The position numbers were made by a program, and so were the translations under genes. A stretch of DNA of 64,000 bases from positions 40,435,691 to 40,499,690 of the forward strand of contig NC_063174.1 of assembly GCF_023159225.1 (NCBI RefSeq), in the 5' to 3' direction. A model generated the notes under the pieces. That model saw only the letters and a list, made by a program, of their open reading frames with translations. It had not been told where the DNA came from and did not search any database. Shown one piece after another: positions 11,071 through 22,463 of this stretch; within the stretch, counting starts at the first letter, position 1, and each line of letters opens with the position of its first letter. The DNA comes from Perognathus longimembris pacificus (taxonomy: Eukaryota > Chordata > Mammalia > Rodentia > Heteromyidae).

Positions 11071-11210
11071 CTAGCCAAGTGTGGTGGTACGTATCTATAA
11101 TCCTACCATTTGTGAAGCTGAGACAGAAGGGTCATCCATCCAAAGCCAAGTTGACATATGTAATTTGCTTGAGACCTTGTCTCATACAACCACTAACAAA
11201 AAGTGCCTAT
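11071..11210 (+). mobile_element. B1-like SINE
   Basis: gtgtggtggtacgtatctat then gaagctgagacagaaggg and gagaccttgtctca, the order of a 7SL-derived B1 monomer. Confidence 0.7.
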
Positions 11211-11391
11211 CTAAAAAATGATGTCAAGAATGGATATTTAACATTTGGACCATTACACACAAAGTTATTGTGTCCTCTAGTGTTTGGAATCGTTTTACTA
11301 CTATCATCCTCCATCCTAGAAGTGGCCTTTTGGTGGGTACCTTTGATCTGTATCGTTTTCGATATTATGCCTTAAGGTGCATGCATGTAAC

Positions 11392-11397
11392 AATAAA
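11392..11397 (+). other. AATAAA, first canonical poly(A) signal after Acot1 A
   Basis: Located about 1.2 kb past the stop in caataaaaag. Nearer variants were not convincing. Confidence 0.4.
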
Positions 11398-11659
11398 AAG
11401 AGAAGCTTTTTATTCCATAAATGTCACTTGATGTCCATCTTGATTTTACAAAATAATCAAGTACTAGGGAAAGATCGCCTTTTACCTGACACAAGCCCTG
11501 TGCCACAGCAGTGTGTGTGGCTGCCAAACAAGTTCCTTCTAGGAAGGAACCAAGCAGCAGGAGAAGGCAAACATGCTTCCAGGAGGCCCCTGCTGTGCCA
11601 GGCACGGAGCCCACAACCCTTCTGTGTGCAGGTAGAGGAATGAGTGCAAGCAAAGGCCT

Positions 11660-12250
11660 TCATAGCATCTTAAGGCTCAAGTAACCTGCTACGGAAGGTA
11701 ACTGGTATTAAAGCTATCGGGGAGGAAGGCTTTCTTCTATCTCACTCATCTCTGCATTCATAGATGAAACCTTTATAACAAAGACAGTTTAGCAAGAGAA
11801 AAATCATAGAAATCGATTTAATGTAAGTTTGCACGACATGGGAGTCTTCATAAGTCCCAAAGGAATAGGGAAACCTAGCTATTTTATGCTCACACAAAAT
11901 CACTATAACAACAGATGTGGAGGGGTTTCTGCCTACCAAGCAAGCCATTAGTTCTGCAGCAGATGCCAGCTGAGTGCCTTCTGACTCACCTCTGTCGGAT
12001 CCCACAGGCTGACAACCCGTAACCAAGACTGCCTACCTCTGCCCACCAATTAGGTGCTGACTGCAAGCCCTAGTGGTTTAACTAGTATGATGTGGAATAA
12101 ACTGAGTTCCTCACAGTCCCCTTCTTGAGTTCAATTAAATTTCTAGGGTAGCCTATACAAGTCAAGGAAACACTTAGGCTCCAAGAGGGTGGCCCTTCAG
12201 GAACCTCTACATAGTCAGTCATGTGGAAACTCTCCAAACCCTATCCTTAG
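11660..12250. other. Intergenic, no recognised gene
   Basis: Low-complexity-free unique-looking sequence that could include an old LTR on the minus strand. ORFs are short and unconvincing. Confidence 0.4.
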
Positions 12251-12357
12251 GGTGTTTTCTCTTGTTGCTGTTTTGTTTTGTTTTTGGTGCTCATACAGGG
12301 GCTTGAACCTGGGACTTTTACTCTTTCTAGAGTTCTATACTTGAGCCACACTTCCAC

Positions 12358-12360
<3 letters not shown>

Positions 12361-12399
<39 letters not shown>
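12361..12399. repeat. (TA)n microsatellite
   Basis: About 19 perfect TA units, adjoining a minus-strand SINE fragment (12280-12358). Confidence 0.95.
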
Positions 12400-12402
<3 letters not shown>

Positions 12403-12599
12403 TGAAGTATGGACAACTACAACTTAATGTTAGTTGACTGAGGTAGAAAACCCAGCAAGGCCTGTCCCTTGAGATATTTTTCCGATCATCTCTGTGCAGT
12501 CTTGTTTTCTCCAAAATACCTCCTGAGATGGAGATACTATGATCTCTCATGAGATAAAGTACTTAAGAGAATCTCTGGATAGCCAACTTCAAGATATCA

Positions 12600-12960
12600 T
12601 AATAAAGAACTCTTACCACTCAATAGGGAAATCATAACCCATATAATACGGTGATGAGAAGTCTGGCATTCTCCTCAAAAGTTAAACATAGCCTTGGCAT
12701 AGGACTCAGGAATTCCAGGCCTAGGTATGAATCTGAGAGATACAAGAATATCTGACCACACAAAAATGCACATGTAAACATCCATAGCAGCATTATTCAT
12801 AATAGCCAAGAGGACAGCCACCAACGAATAATTAAAAGTTGTATATACAAAGAATGGAATGTTACTTGACAATAAAGAGGGAACAAAGTATTTGTACAGA
12901 GATGTTATCATGTAACATGGCTTGCCCTTGGAAACATGGTAAGTCAAAGAAGCAAAACAC
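12600..12960 (+). mobile_element. Old LINE-1 3' end fragment
   Basis: agcagcattattcataatag, ccaacgaataatt and gaatggaatgttacttgaca follow the L1 ORF2 C-terminal coding order. Heavily mutated. Confidence 0.6.
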
Positions 12961-13035
12961 GTCTGGGAGGGGGAAAAACCACTCTAGAGACAAAGTGAAT
13001 GCAGGTAAAAGAGAATGATAAAAGTGGCTGAAATC

Positions 13036-13227
13036 TGGGGCTGGGGATATGGCCTAGTGGCAAGAGTGCTTGTCTCGTATACATGAAGCCCTGGGTTCAA
13101 TTCCCCAGCACCACATATATAGGAAGTGGCGCTGTGGCTCAAGTGGCAGAGTGCTAGCCTTGAGCAAAAGGAAGCCAGGGACAGTGCTCAGGCCCTGAGT
13201 CCAAGCCCCAGGAATGGCCAAAAAAGA
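13036..13227 (+). mobile_element. IDL-Geo SINE
   Basis: Complete except for a short gap between halves; TSD agtggctgaaatc at both ends. Confidence 0.93.
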
Positions 13228-13575
13228 AGTGGCTGAAATCAATGGTAATGCATTGAACACGTGTGTGCAAGTGTCACAATGACATCCCCCTCCCCAGTAT
13301 AACTATCATGTGCCAATAAATGTTGTAATCAAAATAAAAAATATGAACAACAAAGAAAATGAATAGTTGCCAGGAACTACGCAGAGGACAAATTGGAGAA
13401 CAGGAAGAAGACTGCTGAGGAGCATAACAATTTTTCTGGAGTGATGAGAATGTAGCAGAATTAAGAATGTACAGCCTTGGGAATATGCTAAAAACATTGG
13501 AATTGAATTCATTTAAGTGAATTATGTGGTATAGATTATTTAAAATATGAATGTTTTGTGCATGTATGTTTTTAA

Positions 13576-13673
13576 GGCTTTGACCTATAGCCTCAGGTGG
13601 ATTCAAACTCAAGATCCTCCTGCCTCAGCCTCCTGAGTGCTGGGTTTATAGACATGTGTCACCACACCCAGCC
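13576..13673 (-). mobile_element. B1 SINE fragment
   Basis: Reverse orientation: cctcctgcctcagcctcctg followed by cccagccc, as in B1/7SL elements. Confidence 0.65.
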
Positions 13674-13853
13674 CTAAATGATATTTTTAAAAATTAGACT
13701 CACTTATAGCTTTGAAACCCACTAAATAAAAACTTTGATCAAGTAAAGAACAAAAAGGGAATGTTTTCATTTATGTGAAATGCAAGTTGGAAAAACTTTA
13801 AAAATTGTGTATAGATACAAACATGATAAAACTATCAAGAAAGAAGTCTAAAG

Positions 13854-14062
13854 ATAGGTGCCAGTGGTTCATGCCTAATGAGTCTACTCAGGAGGTTAAG
13901 GTCTGAGGCTTTAGGTTCAAAGTTAGCCTGGGCAGACAAATTCTTGAGATTTTTATCTTCAGTTGACCAGCAAAAAGCCAGAAGTGGAGGCTAAAGTGCT
14001 AGTAATGGGGAAGAAAGCTAAGCTGCGAGCATGAGGCCTGGAGTTCAAGGCCCACTACTGGA
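13854..14062 (+). mobile_element. B1-like/Geo composite SINE, old
   Basis: Head aggtgccagtggttcatgcc, linker atcttcagttgaccagcaaa, Geo-like tail ending gagttcaaggcccactactg. Confidence 0.65.
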
Positions 14063-14777
14063 ACAACCACAACAACAGTCTAAGGAATAAATGCAAAATG
14101 GAAGAATTGTTTACCCCTGGATGGTGTCAGAATGGAGTGAATGAGGACTTTAGAGGCAAAGGAAATTAATATTCTAGTTCTAAACCAGGTGTCAGTCATG
14201 CTATTTTTCTTTAAAGCTTCACAAATTTTACAATTATTTGCCTAATCTATATTTTTTAAAGAATAATACAAATTTTAAGAAAGAAGAAGGAGAGAGACAG
14301 AGACAGCACTCCAGCAAAACAGCCTGTCTTAGGCTAGGATTTATTTTGTTCCTTAACTGTGTTTGTTGCCTGATTCACCTGGTACTACCTCTGGATTCCC
14401 AAATGATTCATATAAAGGGAACAGCAGGTAAAGGTCTATTCTAAGGGGATGGGTAGAATTACCTGCCTCTCTGTCTGCCAATCTATCTACCCACTACCTA
14501 TTTTTTAAAGACACCTCTCCATTTTACTCTTCTAATGAGAGGAATCAGTAACAGTGACTTCAAGGGGAGCCATTTATCTCTGTGCTATTTTTCAAGTCTG
14601 TCTAGCTTTTCAAGTCTGTCTCTTACAAGACCTGACTAGCTTGATTTCATCTGACTATCCTTACCCAACATATGATGTATTTCAAGTCTCAAATGTGGCT
14701 TAAGATACTTAGGTAACAAGTGGAAGCAACCTAAAAAGACCAAAAATACTTTAAGTTCCCAAAAGAACAATAGAGGT

Positions 14778-15112
14778 GTTTGTCAGCTTTTTGTTACTAT
14801 AACACATACCTGAGACAATAAGCTTATTGATAAGACAGGTCTATTTTGACTTATAGTTTCAAAAGTCAATTAGTGATTGGTTGATGATATTTTTAAGTCC
14901 ATGATACAGCAGTACATATGGTGGGGTCATGTTGAGGAGCAAAACTGCTAGCCTTATGTTGAGTCATTGAGAAAAAGAGAAGACCAAGGTCTCATACTCC
15001 CCTTTGAAGTTATGCCCCAGTGACCTAAAGGCCTCTCACTATGCTCCACCTCTTAAAGATTCACCACCTTCCAAGAGCACCATGGGCTAAGAACTAAGCT
15101 TTTAACATGTGT
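14778..15112 (-). mobile_element. MaLR-type LTR (ERVL-MaLR like), old
   Basis: gtcagctttttgttactata and cacctcttaaagattcacca at the two ends match the layout of reversed THE1/MST-like LTRs known across mammals. Divergent; subfamily not assigned. Confidence 0.5.
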
Positions 15113-15121
15113 ACCTTTAGG

Positions 15122-15125
<4 letters not shown>

Positions 15126-15199
<74 letters not shown>

Positions 15200-15200
15200 G
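15126..15200. repeat. (TC)n microsatellite
   Basis: About 75 bp of almost perfect CT repeat that merges into the tail of a minus-strand SINE. Confidence 0.95.
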
Positions 15201-15412
15201 CCCAGAGGTTTGAACTCGGCCTAGATACTATTCCTGAGCTTTTATGCTCAAGGCTAGCACTTGAGCCACAGCTCCACTTCCAGCTTTTTGCTGTTGGTGG
15301 TTAATTGGAAATAAGAGTCTCATGAACTTCTTGCCTGGGCTGGCTTTGAACTATAATCCTCAGATCTTAGACTCCTGAATACTGAGGATTACAAGCATGA
15401 GCCACCAGTTTC
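15201..15412 (-). mobile_element. B1-like/Geo composite SINE
   Basis: Reverse orientation: ggtttgaactcggcctagat, ggttaattggaaataagagt, then the head ending gagccaccagtttccagc. Confidence 0.75.
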
Positions 15413-15419
15413 CAGCTTC

Positions 15420-16500
15420 CCTACATGTTCTTAACCATTTGAGCATGTGGCTTTCTTCTAAGGCCAAACAAATGCTATTTAGCTACTCAAAGATATTACT
15501 ACTTCCGTGTCAAGTTCAAGGATAAGTAGAATGAATAATAGACATTGCTCTCTAAAGGTGAATGTGAGTAAGTGTGGCAAGGGACAAAGCAGAGATGGCA
15601 ACAGGTTTCAAACTCTCCACATTCTTCTCCACGCCCAATTCATTCTTTTCCCTCCCAGCTGTCAGTCAGCCTGTGTATTATCAGTGACCCAAGAACCACC
15701 ACTAGAGGCAGAAGCAATGACACTTTATAAACCAAGGTCTCATCTGAGCAGCCGAAATTGTCTTGCTTCCCAGAGTCCTTTGTGAGCCATAATGTATCCT
15801 CCCATGCCAATGTAGTGAGAAAACAGGTCAGCTTATCTCATTCTCCCTCCCATCTACTAAATTTCCCTTTTAACCTACCTCTCTTTTACAATCTCACTTT
15901 CCAACTTTTTTCCAGTTAGGTTTTATTTCTATAATCCCTATATCATCACTTTCACAGTGCCCTTCTCAAATTGCCCCTGAATTAGACAAATTGACATGGG
16001 CCAGAAGTAGCACTCTTACAGCAGTCCAGTAAACTGTGCTGAATATTCAGTTAGATAAGAATGGGTTGGGGGTGAGGGGGGATCTTCTCCAGATCCTACA
16101 GTAGAAGATCCCAGATGTCTTAACTGGGACCATGTGGAGGAGGTAAAGGGAACAATGGTGCTTAGTTGAAATCTGTTACTGATGTGTAGTCCCATGAGAA
16201 AGCAAAAATCAGATTTTACAACTTCAGTGTTAAGATCCTACAACATTAGGCATCACGGATGAACCTGATGGGCCTGATGGGTCCAACTGGTATGACAATA
16301 CTGTGGAAATATGGCCATAAATGTTGGACCTGAATTGCACATGAGGGTTAGAGAGAAACCAAGCCATGACCCTATTTTCATGGCTTCCTAAATGCCATAC
16401 TTGCCTCATAGTCTGGCAAGTGGTGATGTTATTCTCTTTTTCTTCTTCAGGTGGTACCAGAGGAAAGAGTGCAGCCTAGTAAGAGATCACCTTCCAGCAG
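15420..16500. other. Intergenic, no recognised feature
   Basis: Unique-looking sequence; ORFs are short with no familiar protein motif. Confidence 0.4.
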
Positions 16501-16509
16501 TCACCTACA

Positions 16510-16545
16510 ATGTACCAGTACCTATGCTTCATGCTACTGGTACAT
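16510..16545. repeat. Short perfect inverted repeat
   Basis: atgtaccagta and its exact complement tactggtacat are separated by 14 nt, so a small hairpin is possible. No other structure links it to a known RNA. Confidence 0.6.
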
Positions 16546-16937
16546 GACCGCCATCTTTCCAGGAAGATAGATGTGACCAAGCACTACCATCTGAATTTCA
16601 GATTTGCAAGCACCAATTGCAGGCTAATCAAATGGGAAACTCAATGAGGAGCTTCCAAATGCAAGTGATCAGAGAAATAGGACTTGAAGTTGGATGTGTT
16701 AGTGAATACAAGCTGTGAAAGCCATCACGGTCTAGGGAGTCTTATTTCTGAATCACAGCAGGTAGGGCATGGTAGGTACCAATGGATTTCTTTCAACTGA
16801 ACTGATGGTTTGCAAAGCATATTGGAAGCCAGGAACTGGTGATTGGGCTTCTAAATCCTAGCTCCTTGAGAAGCTTCAAACCAGGAGTTATGGGTCCAGG
16901 TGAGCCTAAGCAGAAAGTATTTATGAGACCCCTTCTT

Positions 16938-17155
16938 TTTTTTTTTTTTTTTTTTTTTTTTTTGGCCAGTCCTGGGCCTTGGACTCAGGGCCTGAGCACT
17001 GTCCCTGGCTTCTTCCCGCTCAAGGCTAGCACTCTGCCTCTTGAGCCACAGCGCCGCTTCTGGCCGTTTTCTGTATATGTGGTGCTGGGGAATCGAACCT
17101 AGGGCCTCGTGTATCCGAGGCAGGCACTCTTGCCACTAGGCTATATCCCCAGCCC
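16938..17155 (-). mobile_element. IDL-Geo SINE, young
   Basis: Full-length reverse copy with a long T-run and the TSD tatgagaccccttct on both sides. Shares the subfamily bases ctgggccttggactcaggg, ttcccgctcaagg and aatcgaacctagggcc with 35155 and 42815 copies. Confidence 0.95.
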
Positions 17156-17180
17156 TATGAGACCCCTTCTTAACCCACAG

Positions 17181-17300
17181 CTGACACAGTAGCTTGTGCC
17201 TGTCATCCTAAACTATGTGGGAGGTTGAGAATGAGAGGTTCACAGATCCATGCCAGCCCAGGCTGGAAAGTCAATGAAACTCTGTCTCACTGGAAGGAAG
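17181..17300 (+). mobile_element. B1-like SINE fragment
   Basis: cttgtgcctgtcatcctaa, gccagcccaggctggaaagt and aaactctgtctca in B1 order. Confidence 0.55.
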
Positions 17301-17419
17301 TGGGACACAGAAGTGCTCACTTGCCATCTCAGCAATTAGAGAAAGTAGACAGAAGGAGGCATAGAATCCCAGGTGGGAAGTGAGACCCTGTCCTAAAAAT
17401 ACAATCAGTGAAAAACAAG

Positions 17420-17490
17420 GCTGGAGGTATGGTGCAAGAGTAGGAGTGCTTGCCTAGCAAGAGGAAGGCATTGAGTTCAAACCCCCAGAA
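17420..17490 (+). mobile_element. ID-like SINE fragment
   Basis: ggctggaggtatggtgcaag, gagtgcttgcctagcaag and ttgagttcaaacccc in the order of an ID element. Confidence 0.55.
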
Positions 17491-17504
17491 AAATATAGTG
17501 TAGG

Positions 17505-17712
17505 TAAGTATAAGGGTAGACACCCATAGTCCCAAAATGCTTGAGTCAGGATAGTTACTTGTGCCCAGGAGTTTAAGACTAGTCTTGGAAGCATAGTGAG
17601 ACTTTGTCTCAAAGACATTTTCACTGGGTTAGGAATATGGTGTAGTGATAGAGTGGGGATAGAACACCTGCTTAGCAAGCACATGGTCCAGAGTTCAAAC
17701 TTAGTACTCCCC
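17505..17712 (+). mobile_element. B1+ID composite SINE, old
   Basis: A B1-like unit ending gagactttgtctcaaag is followed directly by an ID-like unit (gttaggaatatggtgtagtg ... gagttcaaacttagtactcc), the layout of B1-dID elements known in squirrels and dormice. Confidence 0.6.
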
Positions 17713-17814
17713 GCCCCCAAATTGTTTTATTGCTAAGAAAATGAAAAAAAACAAAGCAAAACTGCAGACTGAAAAAATACTTGCAAAGCACATGTACAAT
17801 AAAGAACTTATATC

Positions 17815-18310
17815 CAAGCTGGGTGCTGGTGGCTCATCCTGTAACCATAGCTACTTAGGACATGAGATCTGAGGATTATAGTTCAAAGCCAGTCTAGGCA
17901 GGAAAGTACACAAGATTCCCCTCCCCCCCTTTATTTAGTCATTTGTAGGGCTTGAACTCAGAGCCTGGGCACTGCCCCTGAGCTCTTTTTGCTCAAGGCT
18001 CCAGCTCTACACTTTGTGACACAGCACTACTTTCGGCTTTCAGGTAGTTAAATGGAGATAAGAGTCTCACAGACTTTCCTGCCTGGGCTGGCTTCGAACC
18101 ATGATCCTCAGATGTCAGCCTCCTGAGTAGCTAAGATTACAGGTGTGAGCCATTAGCACCTGGTTTCCATGAGACTCTTATCTCCAATTAACCTCCAGAA
18201 AACTGGAAGTGGTTCTGTGGTGCAAAGTGGTAGAGTGCTAGCCTTGAGCAAAAGAGCTCAGGAACAGCACCCAGTCCCCAAATTCAAGCCCCAAGACCAA
18301 AAACCCCCAA
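17815..18310 (+). mobile_element. B1-like/Geo composite SINE split by a reverse copy
   Basis: Plus-strand head at 17815-17925 and plus-strand remainder at 18165-18310 are interrupted by a minus-strand copy of the same family (17930-18163), giving a nested inverted pair. Confidence 0.8.
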
Positions 18311-18439
18311 CTCATATCCAAAATATAAAACCAACTCTTAAAATTAATCAATAAGGAAATAACCCAAGGAACAAGATGTAGCAGTATAGCTACATCACTC
18401 ATGGGGAATACAGAGAACAAATGAGTACATGAGAAAATG

Positions 18440-18770
18440 TTGACAGTCATATATTGTCATGGATTTCCAAATTAAAACTGGACAACCAGCATATACCTAT
18501 TGGACATCACCAAAGATCAGTGCCCATGAAGAGCATGGGTAATGATACTGAAGCTTGATATAGCCATTTCAGAAGGTGGTTTGGCATATCATTCCCATCA
18601 GATCCAACAATCTCTGTGCTGCTGAGTTGAATACTGACATCCATACAGATACTAGCACATTCATAGGAAGTACATTCATAATTGCCAAGGCTCACAAGCA
18701 ACCAAGATGTCCTTCAGAGCACATTCTCTGGGTGGGTTCTCTACTCACACAAGAAGTTTAAGGCCAACTT
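18440..18770 (+). mobile_element. Old LINE-1 3' fragment
   Basis: aattgccaaggctcacaagc, aaccaagatgtccttcag and neighbours follow the L1 ORF2 C-terminal order; decayed. Confidence 0.5.
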
Positions 18771-19154
18771 TGTTTAGGTCTTCTCTAAATTGCTTCAGAA
18801 TCTCCTAATAATCAGTAGATGTATAGAAGAAATAATACTAAGGATCAACTAAAAGATACAATATTGGAAAACTCCTAAGGGCTCATAGGAAACCCAGAAT
18901 CATCTACAGACAGACCCCTGGGCATTCTATACTGTATTAACTACTAGGGTTGCAGGATAAAGGCAGGAGGACACATTACTCAGACTGAATTGAGAAAGAG
19001 AGGCCTGACGTGAAGACATTAGAAATGTGTGACATTAGAAGAGTCAGATGCTATACTTCTTGTTTGGGGAGATTATGAAGGTTACCATAATCATAATTTT
19101 GAGATGCCTGAGAACAAATGCAGTCAAAGAAAATTATAACAGAAAGAAGCATGA

Positions 19155-19199
19155 ATGAGAGAGAGAGAGAGAAAGAGAGGAGAGAGAGAGAGAGAGAGC
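19155..19199. repeat. (GA)n microsatellite
   Basis: Interrupted AG repeat immediately before a SINE. Confidence 0.9.
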
Positions 19200-19204
19200 A
19201 TTAG

Positions 19205-19437
19205 AGCCTGGTGCTGGTGGCTCACTCCTATAATCCTAGTCAAGAGACTAAGATTTAAAGACTGTGGTTCAAAGCCGGCCTGGACAGGAAAGTCTGTAAG
19301 ACTCTTATTTCCAGTAAACTACCAAAAGAAAAGCTGAAGGTAGAGCTTGGCTCAAGTTGGTAAGGTGCTAGCCTTGAGCAAAAGAAGTTCAGGGACCGTG
19401 CCCAGGTATTGAGTTCAAGCCCCAGGACCAGCACACA
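19205..19437 (+). mobile_element. B1-like/Geo composite SINE
   Basis: Head gcctggtgctggtggctcac, linker gactcttatttccagtaaac, Geo tail ending gagttcaagccccaggacca. Confidence 0.85.
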
Positions 19438-19539
19438 CAAACCGGCATTCCTTTTTTTCTCTATTTACATCCTAATTTCCCTAAAAGAACTTCAGCAAGG
19501 CACAGATGGTGTAGGTAGTGGACAGAGATGGGGGGTTGG

Positions 19540-20030
19540 CATATTTGGTAAGCCAATGTGTCATTTCTGTTTATACAACGGTTGCATGGCCCGTCCATTT
19601 GATCATGCCTTCTCGTGATTCCATGAAGTTGCAGAAGTCACCAGTGTGGCACCTGACAGAGTTAAGCACTCAGACTTCTACTATAAGTTGAAACTAGAGG
19701 AAAGGTCATGGCAAGCATCCAACTAGGTGATTTCATTCAAAGTTCTGGGAAGTAAGCCAACAGAGGACTCAGGAGAATACACTCTTTTTTTTTTCCCAGC
19801 CAGCCAGTGGGTATTTTGAAAATCATACCTTTCATGTAACCTAATAACCCTTTCCTTCTGGAAAGATTAAAGAGACACCCATCGCCTGCTGTAGTACATC
19901 TGATTCCTCTGGAGACACTTTTCTGATGCCTGAAGCTGTGAACCAGAAAAATGGGCATGAATTTCAAGGGATGTTAGACACAATTTCACATACAATGTAA
20001 ATTTCTAGAAAATTCTACCCCTGTTTGATG
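19540..20030 (+). repeat. Ancient Acot-flank paralogous segment (leader part), before unit B
   Basis: Aligns by eye with 33738-34260 and 61105-61395 plus 61745-61930: taagccaatgtgtcat, catgccttctcg, gttctgggaagtaagcc, tacaatgtaaatttctag. Divergence is high. Confidence 0.7.
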
Positions 20031-20985
20031 CTATGGAGAAGGAGGATATGATGTGGATAGATTTTATTAACATGACAATTAGGCATAGAGGACTAATATC
20101 CTCTCTAGTGGTTTCATTACTCCTAGATGGGGCCTTGATATTCTTTTTCTGAAATTCCTATGTTGAGCTAACGCTATACTTACACAAATCTTGCAGCAAT
20201 GGTAGAGTTCCCTTTAGGTGTCAAGCTTCCCCTAATGTTAATACCATTCATACCATTGGACATATTATCATAAGGACATTGGTTTCAGCAAGAGCAAGAT
20301 GGGAGAAGAGAGACACTCAGCACATTTCTAGTCATTCACAAGACTGAACCAAAGCAACAGGTGTCTGAGTTTGTACTGCTTTGTGGGTTGGAGACTACAG
20401 CGCATTCTCAGATGTGGATCTATGAGCTCTCTGCACTGTCTATGTGGTGATGTGGTGACTGCCTCATGAGATAGTCTAGGCTCTCGGCTTGGGAATGAGT
20501 GACAGATACTTGCTGAGGAGCGTGCTGGCTGCTCTGCAGAGGTAAATAGAGGACATTGCCCTCTGGAATTGGCAGGGAACCTGCCTGCTGAAATGCCACA
20601 TGACCTGTTCCTTGTGGTTTCTCAAGGGGCCAGTACTGAAGTGGTCAGGATCAAGGGCAGATTGTGAGGTTCTGCAACACCTCTCCCAGCTCAGACCTTG
20701 ATGATTCTTTCAATTGACCCCTGCCCTCAGAGGCACCCAGGGATCTACCACTGCTAGAATCCTACCAAGGTCCAGTCTAAACAGCTCTGGGGAGAATGTA
20801 TGCCCAATGTGGCCCCATTTCACACAAACCCTTCTAGTGTGGAATCTGGCTGAGAGGAATTTCAGCTAGATGCAATGGGATTCACTTCTACCCCATCGCT
20901 GGCAGGAACCCCAACTGAAAGAACAAGGTGAAAAACTCCAATTTGAAATCCCTGCCTGTAGGGTACACAGTAAGAAGACACTGAG

Positions 20986-21182
20986 GGGCTGGGAATGTGG
21001 CTTAGTGGTAGAGTGCTTGCCTACCATGCACGAAGCCCTGGGTTCGATTCCTCAGTACTGCATACACAGAAAAGGTCAGAAGTGGCGCTGTGGCTCAAGT
21101 GGTAGAGTGCTAGCCTTGAGCAAAAGAACCTCAGAGACAGTGCTCAGGCCCTGAGTTTAAGCCCCAGAACTGGCAAAAAAAA
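20986..21182 (+). mobile_element. IDL-Geo SINE (duplicate of 625-821)
   Basis: Same insertion and TSD as in the left copy. Confidence 0.9.
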
Positions 21183-21396
21183 AAGACACTGAGATGAGCT
21201 TTCATCAGCATGCCTGCAAAGCTGAACATCACTTACCTAGCTTAAGCGTTTGAGCACCTTGGCTGGCAGGATTAAAATTTTTTCCCACCATTTTTTCCAT
21301 AATATTTTAGTACTCTTTAAATTTGCAGTTCTATTTCCTTTTCATCTATTTATTTATTTATCTATCTGTGTGTGTGTGTGTGTGTGCGCACACACA

Positions 21397-21569
21397 CGTG
21401 TACTGAACCTGATACTGGCTAATCCTACCACTTAAGCTACAACTCTACTACTTTTCGGTTTTGGTAGAATTAAATGCCAACTAAGGAGAGAAGAATCTCA
21501 CTACGTGGACTTTTCTGCCTGGGCTGGCTCTGAACTGTAATTCTCAGATTTCAGCCTCCTGGGCAGCGG
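21397..21569 (-). mobile_element. B1-like/Geo SINE fragment (duplicate of 1036-1208)
   Basis: Identical to the left copy. Confidence 0.6.
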
Positions 21570-22140
21570 ATGGGAATCTGCTTTGTTCTCTAACTTCATG
21601 TTGCTCCCATGGTCCCTTGACCACCCTCCCCCAGGGAGCCCGCCTGGCTCTCAGGAAAATTTCATCTCTGATTTTATCTGAAAGTGCAAGACTGTCATCA
21701 TCAGAAGGATACCCCTACCATCAAAGCCCCAACAGGAAGGTTTGTATCATAAATCCCCAACAGGACAGGACAAGGACATTCCAAAGAAGCGTCTCACTGA
21801 AAATGTATAAAAACCTTAGCCCCCACTCCCTACTCTTGGTTTCTCTGATCCTGCTGGGTGTTATATGGAGTCCCTCCACAGCCATGGTGAAAGCCTGTGT
21901 GGGCTGCTGAGGTCTCTGCCTTCTTTCTCTCCTTTCTCTGCTTGATCTCCTTTAACACTCAGGACTCAGTTTCCTGACACTTGCTAAGATTAAAAGCCCG
22001 AGCCACCAGCCTTGGGTTTACTTACTGCATTAAAATTTTGTTTTTATTTCTTTTTCTTTTGAGACAGATTCTCACCATGTAGCCTGGCCTGGCTTCAAAG
22101 TCTCTCTTAGCCTGCCAGGCTCTTTTCCCCAGGTTGGCTG

Positions 22141-22463
22141 ACAAAAGGCCCTTTTGATACAGGCAGTTGATAACCAGATTCCTCCCTCTCACCTTGGAGT
22201 AACATTCTATTTTGGTCAGTTACAGCCATAAATGGGAACAATAAGCCCTCTTATTTACTATTCTGACAGACAGCCCCCATAATGGAATACTCTGCTTGTC
22301 TCCCAAGAACCAGTCCCATAGCCAATAAAGACTGCCTTATCCAAGGGCAGGCAGCTACTCTACCCCGAGAGGGCTGGCCTGTCAGCCTTCGACAATAAAT
22401 TCCTTTCTCTGTATGTGACTGTGTGTCCCTGTGGTTTTCTGGGATGGTGCTTTCACTCTCAAC
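22141..22463 (+). mobile_element. Solo LTR, degraded (duplicate of 1780-2102)
   Basis: Identical to the left copy. Confidence 0.5.

Larger units (their letters stand above)
10196..11400 (+). other. 3' flank / 3' UTR of Acot1 A with SINE insertions
   Basis: Diverges from copy B immediately after the stop. No AATAAA occurs before 11392-11397, so the 3' UTR may run through several SINEs. From about 11270 the sequence shows weak ancient homology to 30830 onward (acacaagccctgtgccac against acacaagccctatgccac). Confidence 0.55.
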
